Assembly: GCF_022869805.1 (NCBI RefSeq)
Contig: NZ_CP094974.1
Location: 4,278,001-4,342,000 of the forward strand
Source: Halosolutus halophilus
GTDB taxonomy: Archaea; Halobacteriota; Halobacteria; Halobacteriales; Natrialbaceae
Reading direction: 5' to 3'
DNA length: 64,000 bases
The notes under the pieces are model-generated. The model was not told where the DNA came from, did not search any database, and worked only from the letters and a program-made list of their open reading frames with translations. Shown here piece after piece: positions 43,402 through 51,951 of the stretch. Numbering within the stretch: position 1 is the first letter of the stretch; each line of letters opens with the position of its first letter. The translations under genes were made by a program, and so were the position numbers.

Positions 43402-45027
43402 ATGGGAGGATACGACCAGACACTGAAGCCGTTTCTGTGGCGTGCCGAGCGCCTCCACCCCGAGCAGGAGGTCGTCTCGCGCACCCACGAGGGGATCGTC
43501 CGCAACACCTACAGCGAGTACGGCGATCGAACGCGACAGCTCGCGAACGCCCTCGAGGAGGCGGGCGTGGGGGACGGCGACCGGGTCGGGACGTTCTGCT
43601 GGAACCACCACCGGCACGCCGAAGTCTACTTCGCGGCCCCGAACATCGGCGGCCAGCTACACACGATCAACCCGCTGCTCCCGCCGGAACACGTCCAGTA
43701 CATCGTCCAGAACGCCGAGGACAAGGTGCTGTTCGTCGACCAGTCGCTGCTCGAGCCGTTCGAGGCGGCCTACGACGAGGAGGCCTTCGAGAGCGTCGAA
43801 CAGTTCGTCGTCATGGGCTCGGACGTCCCCGAGACCAGTCTCGAACCGGTCACCGACTACGAGTCGTTCGTCGGCGATCAGGACGACGAGTACGACTGGC
43901 CCGAACTCGACGAGGAGAACCCCGCCGGGATGTGTTACACCTCGGGGACCACGGGCAAGCCGAAGGGGGTCGAGTACACCCAGCAGATGCTCTGGGCGCA
44001 CACGATGGCAACTCTGACCCCGCAGGGCCTCGGCATCGAGGAGGACGACGTCGTCATGCCCGTCGTCCCGATGTTCCACGTCAACGCGTGGGGGCTGCCG
44101 TTCTCCACCACGGCCGCCGGCGCGAAACACGTCTACCCCGGGCCGTCGCCCGATCCCGCCGACCTGGTCCAGTTGATCGAGGAGGAAGGCGTCACGATGA
44201 CCGCCGGCGTCCCGACCGTCTGGCTCGGCGTCCTCGAGTACATAGCGGAGAACGACGCCGACCTCTCGAGCCTCGATCGCATCGTCATCGGCGGCTCCGC
44301 CGCCCCGGAGAGCCTCATCCGGCAGTACGACGACATGGGCGTCGAGGTCGTCCACGCCTGGGGGATGACCGAGATGTCCCCGATCGGGTCGGTCGCCCAC
44401 CTCAAGGCCGACCTCGAGGACATCCCGAAGGAAGAACAGTACGCGAAGCAGGCCAAGCAAGGCCTGATCGTCCCCGGCCTCGAGTTCAAGGTCGTCGACG
44501 ACGACGGCAACGAGATCCCCTGGAACGGCGAGGACTTCGGCGAACTCCTCGTTCGCGGTCCGTGGGTGACCGACTCCTACTTCAAGCGCCCCGAGGCCAA
44601 CGAGGAGGACTTCGAGGGGTCGTGGCTCAAGACCGGCGACATCGTCACCGTCGACGAGGACGGCTACATCAAGATCGTCGATCGCGCGAAAGACGTGATC
44701 AAGAGCGGCGGCGAGTGGATCTCCTCGCAGGAACTCGAGAACGCCATCATGGCCCACGAGGACGTCAGCGAGGCGACCGTCGTCGGCGCGCCACACGAGA
44801 AGTGGCAGGAACGACCGGTCGCGTTCGTCGTCCCGACGGACGACGACGCGATCGACGAGGACGCGTTCCTCGAGGAGATCAACGCGTTCCTCGCGGAGGA
44901 CTACCCGGACTGGTGGACCCCTGACGCCGTCGTTCACATCGACGAGGTGCCGAAGACCGCCACGGGCAAGTTCGACAAGAAGACGCTGCGCGAGCAACAC
45001 GAGATCGAGTCGCTGCTCGAGGACTGA
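43402..45027 (+). CDS. AMP-forming acyl-CoA synthetase (long/medium-chain fatty-acid ligase type)
   Basis: 541 residues with intact ANL signatures: P-loop [25 protein letters not shown], the [15 protein letters not shown] hinge region, [14 protein letters not shown], and the catalytic C-terminal lysine in [15 protein letters not shown]. It activates a carboxylic acid to acyl-AMP and then acyl-CoA. ATG at 43402 is used; a longer upstream frame begins in the TATA-like region (TATTATTACAG at 43359-43369) and is not credible. The [16 protein letters not shown] start fits haloarchaeal long-chain ligases. Chain-length preference is uncertain. Confidence 0.93.
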   Translation: MGGYDQTLKPFLWRAERLHPEQEVVSRTHEGIVRNTYSEYGDRTRQLANALEEAGVGDGDRVGTFCWNHHRHAEVYFAAPNIGGQLHTINPLLPPEHVQYIVQNAEDKVLFVDQSLLEPFEAAYDEEAFESVEQFVVMGSDVPETSLEPVTDYESFVGDQDDEYDWPELDEENPAGMCYTSGTTGKPKGVEYTQQMLWAHTMATLTPQGLGIEEDDVVMPVVPMFHVNAWGLPFSTTAAGAKHVYPGPSPDPADLVQLIEEEGVTMTAGVPTVWLGVLEYIAENDADLSSLDRIVIGGSAAPESLIRQYDDMGVEVVHAWGMTEMSPIGSVAHLKADLEDIPKEEQYAKQAKQGLIVPGLEFKVVDDDGNEIPWNGEDFGELLVRGPWVTDSYFKRPEANEEDFEGSWLKTGDIVTVDEDGYIKIVDRAKDVIKSGGEWISSQELENAIMAHEDVSEATVVGAPHEKWQERPVAFVVPTDDDAIDEDAFLEEINAFLAEDYPDWWTPDAVVHIDEVPKTATGKFDKKTLREQHEIESLLED

Positions 45028-45239
45028 TCAGAACCGAACGCCGAGTAAGTCGGGTCTACGGCGCGTCTCGCACACGAAGTCTTCTCCCGCTTTCCGGCGA
45101 TCTCCGCCTTTAGGGCGATCGGATCGCTCGATTCGTTGCCTCTTTCGTCGTATTCGGCACGAATCGAGCAACGACCGATACGACATTCCCTGGAACGATT
45201 GACTTTTCACCGTCAGATGAAGTGATACGGGTACGAATA

Positions 45240-46790
45240 GTGAGTCGAGGCGACGAAGAAACGATTCCGGACGAGGAGCGAGAAGCCCTCCTGACTATCG
45301 CTCACGGTGCCGTCGTCACGTCCGGAGGCATTTCCGGACAACGAGTATTGACGACGGCCGTCGAGGTCGTCCTCGCGCGAGGCCTCGGTCCGATGGCGTA
45401 CGGCGTGTACGCGATGGCATGGCGGATCGCACAGATACTCGTCCGGATCGTGACCTTCGGGAGCGTGCCCGTGCTTCAGCGATACGTTCCCGCGTACGAA
45501 AGAACGCCGAAGCGCCAGTCGGTCATCGTCGGGTTAGCGTACGCGACGACGGTCGGATTTGGCGTCGTACTGGCGGTCAGTGTCTGGCGATTGGCCCCCC
45601 GGATCAACGAACTCACCGTCGACCAGCCGTCGTTCGTGCGGACGATGCGCGGGTTCGGAGTCCTCGTGTTGTTGCTCGGCGTCGTCACGATCGTCTCCGG
45701 AAGCTTCCGGGCAGTCGGCTCCGCCCGCGGCGAAGTCGTGTTCAACAAGTTGCTCCGCCCGGGGGTTCGGCTCGTCTGTGCGACCGCGGCACTCGCCCTC
45801 GGATACTCGGTAGTCGGAGTCACCGGCGCGATCGTCATCAGCGCGGGCGTACTCGCGGCGTTCGCCGTCCCGATAGCGGCGCATGTGACGGGAATCGTGC
45901 CGTCCCTGCGCGAGGCGCGAAGTGAGCTTCGACGATTCTACGATCATGCGGCTCCCGTCGCGATGAGTAGCCTCGGAAAAGTGTTCCAGAACCGCGTCGA
46001 CGTGCTTCTGGTGGGGCTGTTGCTGACGACGGTTTCGGCCGGCGTGTACAACGCCCTCCTCGTGTTGATAGCGATCGCGTGGATCCCGCTGCAGTCGTTC
46101 AACCAGCTGTTACCGCCGGTCGCATCGGGACTGTACGCCGACGATCGGATCGAGGTACTCAACGAGATTTACACGTCCGTCGCGCAGCTGATCGTCACCA
46201 CGGTCGTCCCCGTTCTCGCCGTACTAACCGTGTACGGGCGGGAACTCCTCGCGCTGTTCGGCCCAACGTACACGCAGGGGTACGTTCCACTGGTCGTGTA
46301 TCTCGGCGGCGTGTTCGTCGGCAGTGCCGTGGGGGCGACCGGGTGGCTACTGATGATGACCGACCATCAGTACGCTCGAATGCTGCTCGACTGGGTCCTC
46401 GCCGCGCTCAACATCGCGTTGACGTACACGTTCATCGTACAGTTCGGCCTCGTCGGTGCCGCCCTCGGCACTTCGTTTGCGATCTCCATTCAGAACGGAA
46501 TTCAGGTTCTCCTCCTCCGACGGTTCGAGGGCCTGTGGCCGTTCGACCGAACGCTCCTCACGCCGATCGCGGCTGGTGGCGTCACGCTGCTCGTCATGTG
46601 GGCGATCCGCGTCAGCGTTTCAAGTAGTCTCGCCCCCGTAATCGGCAGTGTCGCTGGGGTTGTCGCCTACATCGTGTCGCTCCACGTGCTCGGTATCGAT
46701 CCTCGCGATCGACTCGTCGTTCGCGAACTCGTCGATCGGTATCGGGCCGACCTGACCGATACGCTAAAAACGGCTACTCAATCCACGTAG
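45240..46790 (+). CDS. Polysaccharide/oligosaccharide flippase (MATE-like, MOP superfamily)
   Basis: 516-residue membrane protein with about 14 hydrophobic segments in the pattern of Wzx/MVF-type flippases: GVVTSGGISGQ-like start, ARGLGPMAYGVYAMAWRIAQ, and a mid-protein break before AAPVAMSSLGKVFQNRVDVLLVG. Such proteins move lipid-linked sugars across the membrane for cell-surface glycans or S-layer N-glycosylation. The GTG at 45240 gives a start just before the cytosolic acidic segment; GTG at 45222 would add six residues. No glycosyltransferase is adjacent, so substrate is unknown. Confidence 0.87.
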   Translation: MSRGDEETIPDEEREALLTIAHGAVVTSGGISGQRVLTTAVEVVLARGLGPMAYGVYAMAWRIAQILVRIVTFGSVPVLQRYVPAYERTPKRQSVIVGLAYATTVGFGVVLAVSVWRLAPRINELTVDQPSFVRTMRGFGVLVLLLGVVTIVSGSFRAVGSARGEVVFNKLLRPGVRLVCATAALALGYSVVGVTGAIVISAGVLAAFAVPIAAHVTGIVPSLREARSELRRFYDHAAPVAMSSLGKVFQNRVDVLLVGLLLTTVSAGVYNALLVLIAIAWIPLQSFNQLLPPVASGLYADDRIEVLNEIYTSVAQLIVTTVVPVLAVLTVYGRELLALFGPTYTQGYVPLVVYLGGVFVGSAVGATGWLLMMTDHQYARMLLDWVLAALNIALTYTFIVQFGLVGAALGTSFAISIQNGIQVLLLRRFEGLWPFDRTLLTPIAAGGVTLLVMWAIRVSVSSSLAPVIGSVAGVVAYIVSLHVLGIDPRDRLVVRELVDRYRADLTDTLKTATQST

Positions 46791-46856
46791 GCGAATGGAT
46801 CCGTTTTGGAACCGGGAGCAGCGAAATTACGTCGTGTACCGGTACCGTCGATCGAC

Positions 46857-47015
46857 TCAGAAGTCCATCAGCACGAACACGACGAGGTAGGAGATCACTC
46901 CAAAGGCGACGACAGCCCCCATCCAGACGGTGACGATGATCGCCGCCTGTCTGCCGGTCATCTCCTCCCCGTCGAGTATCGCTCCCAGTTCGGTGAGCGA
47001 GTCACGAAGGCTCAT
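46857..47015 (-). CDS. Small single-helix membrane protein (52 aa)
   Basis: 52 residues: a short soluble N-terminus (MSLRDSLTELGAILDGEEM), then one strong membrane helix from about residue 24 to 50 (AAIIVTVWMGAVVAFGVIS and following) ending LMDF. It opens with an ATG at 47015 and stops before the flippase end, convergent with it. The compact acidic head and single helix are typical of conserved haloarchaeal micro-membrane proteins, but I cannot name the family. Confidence 0.6.
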   Translation of the reverse strand: MSLRDSLTELGAILDGEEMTGRQAAIIVTVWMGAVVAFGVISYLVVFVLMDF

Positions 47016-47101
47016 GAACGGTGATATCCCGCAACGGGTGAAAAATTTGGCGTATTGATATCTCGGCGCCGATCGAACGCGCCGTACGGTAAAAGGAGGG
47101 T

Positions 47102-48280
47102 CTAGAACAGGTCTTGGGTCAACTCGAGCGTCTCTTCGCGATCGTCCCAGTCGACGAAGATGGCGACGCTGGTCGCGCTGGTGATGATGTCCTGGACGTT
47201 GATTCGCGCGTCCGACAGCGGGTTGACGATGTCGCTGATGACGCCGGGCTGGTTGGGGAGTTCACCGCCCGTCACGCGAACGACGGCCATCGGTTCGTCG
47301 ACGGTGACGCTCGAGAGTTCGTCGCGTGCGATGACCTCGCGGTGGAGGATGTTCTCGGCGCGTTCGGCCTCCTCCTCGTCGATGTAGAACGTGACGGTGT
47401 CGAGGCCGCTCGCGACGGCGTCGATGTTGACGTCGCTCTCGCTCAACGCCTCCGAGAGGTGATGGAAGACGCCGGGCTGGTTGCGGATCGCCCGGCCGGC
47501 GACGGTGAGACAGGCCAGCGGGCGCTCGCGCAGGTCGACGAGGTTCTGGAACTCGCCCTCGATGCTGGTCCCGCCCGACAGCAGATCGCCGTGCTGGTAG
47601 TGGACGACGCGGACGTCGAGGTTGCCGTCCTTGTACGACAGGGCGGACGGGGCGACGACCTCGGCGCCGCGGAACGAGAGGTTCCGGAGTTCGTCGACCG
47701 AAATCTCGCCGACGTTGCGGGCACCCTCGACGACGTTCGGGTCGCCGGTCATGACGCCCTCGACGTCGGTGACGATGACGACCTCGTCGGCGTCCATGTA
47801 TTTCCCCATCATGACCGCGGTCGTGTCGCTGCCACCGCGGCCGAGCGTCGTGATCGAGCCGTCCGGGCCTTCCGCGAGGAAGCCGGTGATGACCGGAACC
47901 GTCCCGTCGAGCTCCGCGGCCACCTCCTGGGCGCGCTGCTGGGTCTCCTCGACGTTTACCTCGCCGTACTCGTCGGTGACGACCGGCCAGTCGTCGCTGC
48001 CGGGTTCCAGGAACGTCGCGTCGATGTCCCGGGCCGACAGCGCCGCCTTGAGCATCCGGACGGAGGTCCGTTCGCCCATGCTGACGATCTGGGCCCGATC
48101 GGCCTCGTCGGTTTCGAAGGTAATCTCGTCGAGCAACTCGTCCGTGGTCGATCCCATCGCGCTCGCGACGACGGCGATCTCGTGGCCGTCCTCGACGGCC
48201 GCCGCGATCGAATCCGCCGCACGGTTGATTCGATCGCCGCTCCCGAGACTCGTCCCCCCGAATTTGGCTACGACGCGCAT
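47102..48280 (-). CDS. lysC: Aspartate kinase
   Basis: 392 residues. It phosphorylates aspartate, the first step to lysine, threonine and methionine. Motifs: VVAKFGGTSLGSGDRI, FLEPGSDDWPVVTDEYGE, TLGRGGSDTTAVMMGKY and the two C-terminal ACT domains (about 255-390: VAGRAIRNQPGVFHHLSEALS; VTGGELPNQPGVISDIV), which give amino-acid feedback. ATG at 48280 fits the family; the longer upstream frame starts in promoter-like DNA. Single gene; a T/A-rich element lies about 100 bases upstream on the - strand, leaving a leader of uncertain length. Confidence 0.94.
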   Translation of the reverse strand: MRVVAKFGGTSLGSGDRINRAADSIAAAVEDGHEIAVVASAMGSTTDELLDEITFETDEADRAQIVSMGERTSVRMLKAALSARDIDATFLEPGSDDWPVVTDEYGEVNVEETQQRAQEVAAELDGTVPVITGFLAEGPDGSITTLGRGGSDTTAVMMGKYMDADEVVIVTDVEGVMTGDPNVVEGARNVGEISVDELRNLSFRGAEVVAPSALSYKDGNLDVRVVHYQHGDLLSGGTSIEGEFQNLVDLRERPLACLTVAGRAIRNQPGVFHHLSEALSESDVNIDAVASGLDTVTFYIDEEEAERAENILHREVIARDELSSVTVDEPMAVVRVTGGELPNQPGVISDIVNPLSDARINVQDIITSATSVAIFVDWDDREETLELTQDLF

Positions 48281-48480
48281 ACTGACACCTCGCAGGTTCG
48301 ATTCGGTCGCGTACCGGTGGCGTGGCTCATGTGACAATGCGTAACCAGAGCGAGCAGATAACTGTGTCCCATCGCCCGTATTTTTACCGGGCGTCCAACA
48401 CGAACCGATCTGCGAACCGCCCTACTGAGCGGCGATCCATCAGCCGTCGTGACTGTTCGGCGATCGTGAACTGCGGGCGG

Positions 48481-48511
48481 GATTTATGTTTGTGGGTATC
48501 ATTACCACACA
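48481..48511 (+). promoter_or_regulatory. TATA box and overlapping inverted repeat before the acetyltransferase-like gene
   Basis: GATTTATG (48481-48488) is followed by TGTGGGTA and TACCACACA arms around TCAT (48491-48511), ending three bases before the ATG at 48515. A repressor bound here would block a leaderless start. Confidence 0.45.
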
Positions 48512-48514
48512 CAA

Positions 48515-48952
48515 ATGAACGTACGGGACGCACTCGAGGCCGATGCCGACGCGCTGGCGTCGATCGCGGACTCCCCCACGGACGTCATGCGGAACCTGGT
48601 TCACGATCGGACGGTACGCGTCGCCGAGGACGGCCCGCGCGACCCGAACGCCGACGTCGGCGACTCTCAGTACGACGGTTCGGATCCGGAAGATCTCCTC
48701 GGGTTCATCAGTTTCGACGCGCGGGAGGATACCGTCCACGTCACCCAGCTAGACGGCACGACCGACGCCTGCAAGCGGCTGCTGGCCGAACCGGTCCGGT
48801 TCGCCGAGCAGGAGTCGATGTCCGTCGAGGTGCTGGTCACACCCGGGTCCGAACAGATCGAAACGGCGGCCGAGGAACTCGGGTTCGAGAATCACGGGAC
48901 CGGTCCCCGATTCAACGGGTCGCAGACGGTCCGGTTCCGCCTCGAACCGTAG
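48515..48952 (+). CDS. GNAT-like acetyltransferase-fold protein
   Basis: 145 residues that start MNVRDALEADADALASIADSP, the usual GNAT N-terminus, with a beta-rich middle (FISFDAREDTVHVTQLDG) and the helix-strand end (SEQIETAAEELGFENHG). The central R/QxxGxG acetyl-CoA loop is not evident, so this may be a divergent or inactive member. Haloarchaeal genomes contain many such proteins of unknown substrate. Transcript is likely leaderless and controlled by the inverted repeat just upstream. Confidence 0.75.
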   Translation: MNVRDALEADADALASIADSPTDVMRNLVHDRTVRVAEDGPRDPNADVGDSQYDGSDPEDLLGFISFDAREDTVHVTQLDGTTDACKRLLAEPVRFAEQESMSVEVLVTPGSEQIETAAEELGFENHGTGPRFNGSQTVRFRLEP

Positions 48953-49076
48953 AGGGGCCTCGGTCGCCCTGGACGACCGTCGATCCGTCGCGGATCGACG
49001 GCAGATATTTTGTATCCGAATCGGACTCGAAATCATCCGAAGCAATTATTGCTGACAACGGTGCCTCCCGCCGTGT

Positions 49077-50810
49077 ATGGCATCGAACCACAACATGCCC
49101 GACTACGAGCAGGTTCGCGAGGGGTTCTCGTGGGAGGACATCTACGGGGCGGCGGACTGGGACGCACCGGACCGGATCAACATCGCGCACGAGGTCTGTG
49201 ATCGTCACGCAGAGAACAAGGAGAAGGTCGCGCTCTACCAGGTGGGCGAGGAGGGCGAGTTGACGACGCTGACGTTCTGGGAACTGGCCGAACGAACCAG
49301 CCGGTTCGCGAACGTGCTCGAATCGCTGGGGATCGAGCGGGGCGATCGGGTGTTCTCGTACATGCCGCGAATCCCGGAGCACTACGTCGCGCTGGTGGGG
49401 ACGCTCAAGCGCGGTGCCGTCTTCGGCGGGATCAACGAGCGGTTCGGTCCCGACGGGATCTCCTACCGCCTGGACGACTGCGACGCGAAGGCGATCGTCA
49501 CCACCGCCGAGAACCGCGACACCGTCGCCGACGCGCTCGAGGACGCGCCCGCCGTCGAACACGTCATCGTCGTCAGCGACGACGGGACGGGTATCCGGCG
49601 CGGGGACGTCAGCTACCACAGCGAGATGGAGACCGCGAGCCGCGAGTACGAACCGGCCGACACCGGCGGCGAGGACGATGCACTGCTGTACTACACCAGC
49701 GGGACGACCGGGCTGGCGAAAGGCGTCCTCCACGAGCACCGGTGGGTCACCGGCGTCGCCACGACCCAGAAGTACGCCGTCGACCTGCAGGAGGGCGATT
49801 GCTACTGGTCGACGGGCGACCTCGGCTGGCTGACCGGACCGATCAACACGCTCGGCGCCTGGTTCTGGGGAACCGCGCTGTTCACCTACGAGAGCGAGTT
49901 CGACCCCGAGGAGTGGGCCGACCTCCTCGATCGGTTCCCGATCACCGTGCTGTTCTCCGTTCCGACGGCCTACCGCATGCTCCGCGAGCACGAGGACGTC
50001 CTCGAGGGAGTATCGCTCGATCTACGGCACGCGCTGTCGATCGGCGAACCGCTCTCGGCGGGCGTCGTCGAGTGGGGCGAGGAGACGCTCGGCGTCACGA
50101 TCCACGACACTTACGGCCAGACCGAGACGGGGAACATGATCATCAACAACTACCCGACGATGGAGGTCCGGCCGGGGTCGATGGGGAAGCCGCTGCCCGG
50201 GATCGAGGCCGCCGTCGTCGATCCGGAGACCGGCGAAGTTCTGGAACCCGGCGAGACGGGCGAGATCGCCCAGCGCGGGGACTACCCCTGCTTCTTCGCG
50301 GAGTACTGGGAGAAACCCGAGAAGACCGCGTCGTGTTTCGTCGACGGTCCGGACGGGGGTGAGCAGAGCGATGCGGTGGGATCCACGCCAGACGCGGCGT
50401 CTGGCGACGAGTGGTACCTCTCGGGTGACCTCGCCCACACGGACGAAGACGGCTACTTCTGGTTCGAGGGTCGCGCCGACGACGTCATCCTCTCCTCTGG
50501 GTACCGGATCGGCCCGTTCGAGGTCGAGAGTTCGCTGGGCGAACACGAGGCCGTCGCCGAGGCCGCCGTCGTTCCGAAACCCCACCGGGAACGGGGCAAC
50601 ATCGTGAAAGCCTACATCGTTCCCAGCGAAGGGGCGACGACGTCCGAAGATCTGAAAGAGGAGATCAGGAATCACGTCCGGGACGAACTCTCGGCCCACG
50701 AGTACCCCCGCGAGATCGAGTTCCGCGACGAACTCCCGAAGACGGTCACGGGGAAGATCCGCCGAACGGAGCTCCAGGACGAGGCGGAAGAAGAGAGCGA
50801 AACCGCCTGA
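49077..50810 (+). CDS. AMP-forming acyl-CoA synthetase (acetyl/propionyl-CoA ligase type)
   Basis: 577 residues. Intact motifs: YYTSGTTGLAKGVLHEHR, DTYGQTETGNMI, YLSGDLAHTDEDGYFWFEG, RADDVILSSGYRIGPFEVE, and the catalytic lysine region PKTVTGKIRRTELQ. The architecture and the EEYDPEEW-like central part resemble medium-chain or acetoacetyl/acetyl-CoA ligases rather than long-chain ones. A short disordered insertion (residues about 423-442, DGGEQSDAVGSTPDAASGDE) precedes the YLSGD motif. ATG at 49077 or 49095 (MPDYEQVREGF). It precedes, on the opposite strand, an amidohydrolase; no pathway link evident. Confidence 0.9.
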   Translation: MASNHNMPDYEQVREGFSWEDIYGAADWDAPDRINIAHEVCDRHAENKEKVALYQVGEEGELTTLTFWELAERTSRFANVLESLGIERGDRVFSYMPRIPEHYVALVGTLKRGAVFGGINERFGPDGISYRLDDCDAKAIVTTAENRDTVADALEDAPAVEHVIVVSDDGTGIRRGDVSYHSEMETASREYEPADTGGEDDALLYYTSGTTGLAKGVLHEHRWVTGVATTQKYAVDLQEGDCYWSTGDLGWLTGPINTLGAWFWGTALFTYESEFDPEEWADLLDRFPITVLFSVPTAYRMLREHEDVLEGVSLDLRHALSIGEPLSAGVVEWGEETLGVTIHDTYGQTETGNMIINNYPTMEVRPGSMGKPLPGIEAAVVDPETGEVLEPGETGEIAQRGDYPCFFAEYWEKPEKTASCFVDGPDGGEQSDAVGSTPDAASGDEWYLSGDLAHTDEDGYFWFEGRADDVILSSGYRIGPFEVESSLGEHEAVAEAAVVPKPHRERGNIVKAYIVPSEGATTSEDLKEEIRNHVRDELSAHEYPREIEFRDELPKTVTGKIRRTELQDEAEEESETA

Positions 50811-50897
50811 CCTCTCTCCGCGAGCCGATCGGTCCGTGCTTCCGGTACAACCGCGAGAACGGAGCGGGACGACACTTCTCGTCCGTTCACGCGTGTA

Positions 50898-51806
50898 CTA
50901 CTCGCTCTCGGTTTCGAGCGCAGGCCCCTCCTCGAGTCCCAGGTAATCGATCGCGGTCCGGTAGAAGACGTCCCGCGCCGTCTTCCGGGGCAGGTCGCGA
51001 GCCAGCAGTCCGGCCCGCTCCTCGCGGTACGGGTACGGGATGTTCGGAAAGTCGGACCCGTACATGATCGACTCGGAGAGTTCGACGAGGGTCTCGTCGG
51101 CGATCGTCGACGGGTCGAATCCCACCGTCTCCTCGGCCGACGCCGACATCGCGACCGTCGTGTCGAGGTAGACGTGCTCGTTGTCCCGCGCGAGGTCGAG
51201 GAACGCCTCGACCTCGTAGGTGCCCATGTGCGCACAGCAGATCCGAAGCTCCGGGTAGGAACCGACCAGTTCCGCGAACACGTCCGCGCCGACGTACGGA
51301 CTGTCCTCGAACATCGGCGCGGTGCCGCCGTGATAGGTGATCGGGCGATCGTACGCCGCCGCGACGTCGAGCGCCGGGGCGAGTCGCGAATCCGCGGGCC
51401 GGCACTCCTGGACCGGACAGTGGAACTTCAGGCCTCTCGCGCCCTCCTCGAACGCCTCGCGGACGACGCCCGCGACGTCCTCGTCGTCAGGATGGACCGT
51501 CGCGAACGGGACCAGAGAGGACGACGCGTCGGCCTGTTCTACGAGCCACTCGTTCAGGTCGCTCGCGATTCCGGCCTCGTGTGCGTACGGAAGGGCGACG
51601 TAGGCGGCGACACCCGCCGAACGAAGGACCGCTTCGATCCCGGTCCGACCGGTCGGCGTCGAGAACTCCCAGCCGGCCTCGGCGCGGAGCGAGCGCTGGA
51701 TCGCATCGGCGAGCCGTCCGGGGAACAGGTGGGTGTGGGAGTCGATCGCGGGACGAAAAGACGTCTCGCGTGCTTCGGAGGGGTCTCGTTGGTCTGGGGG
51801 AGACAT
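50898..51806 (-). CDS. Amidohydrolase-superfamily (TIM-barrel) metal-dependent hydrolase
   Basis: 302 residues of the amidohydrolase_2 type. The metal site begins with DSHTHLFPG (HxH), then KFHCPVQECRP, TYHGGTAPM, CCAHMGTYEVEAFLDLA and the late MYGSDFPNIPYPYRE (catalytic Asp). These enzymes hydrolyse or decarboxylate cyclic or aromatic acid substrates (ACMSD-like, aminocarboxymuconate decarboxylase relatives); the substrate here is unknown. Monocistronic, with a 22-base repeat array just upstream of its start, between it and polD1. Confidence 0.85.
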   Translation of the reverse strand: MSPPDQRDPSEARETSFRPAIDSHTHLFPGRLADAIQRSLRAEAGWEFSTPTGRTGIEAVLRSAGVAAYVALPYAHEAGIASDLNEWLVEQADASSSLVPFATVHPDDEDVAGVVREAFEEGARGLKFHCPVQECRPADSRLAPALDVAAAYDRPITYHGGTAPMFEDSPYVGADVFAELVGSYPELRICCAHMGTYEVEAFLDLARDNEHVYLDTTVAMSASAEETVGFDPSTIADETLVELSESIMYGSDFPNIPYPYREERAGLLARDLPRKTARDVFYRTAIDYLGLEEGPALETESE

Positions 51807-51850
51807 ATCGATCGGACGGGAGTTGCTAACGAGGTCGCGGGCATTAGCTG

Positions 51851-51916
51851 TACTGCTAGCAGCGACCAGATATACTGCTGGCAGCGACCAGATATACTGC
51901 TGGCAGCGGTCCGACC
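51851..51916. repeat. 22-base tandem repeat, about three copies
   Basis: Units start at 51851, 51873 and 51895 with the core TACTGCTGGCAGCGACCAGA (the third diverges after GCAGCG). They lie upstream of the amidohydrolase start and past the 3' end of polD1. No spacer structure, so not CRISPR. Confidence 0.8.
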
Positions 51917-51951
51917 GCCGGCAGCGGACCGATCGACGTACCAGCGACCCG

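Noticed and set aside
45028-45210. 60-codon - strand frame after the acyl-CoA ligase
   Set aside because: Basic, low-complexity peptide with no promoter; unlike the acidic proteins of the organism.
51851-51916. CRISPR-like short repeats
   Set aside because: Units are directly adjacent with no spacers, only three copies; same for the other tandem arrays.
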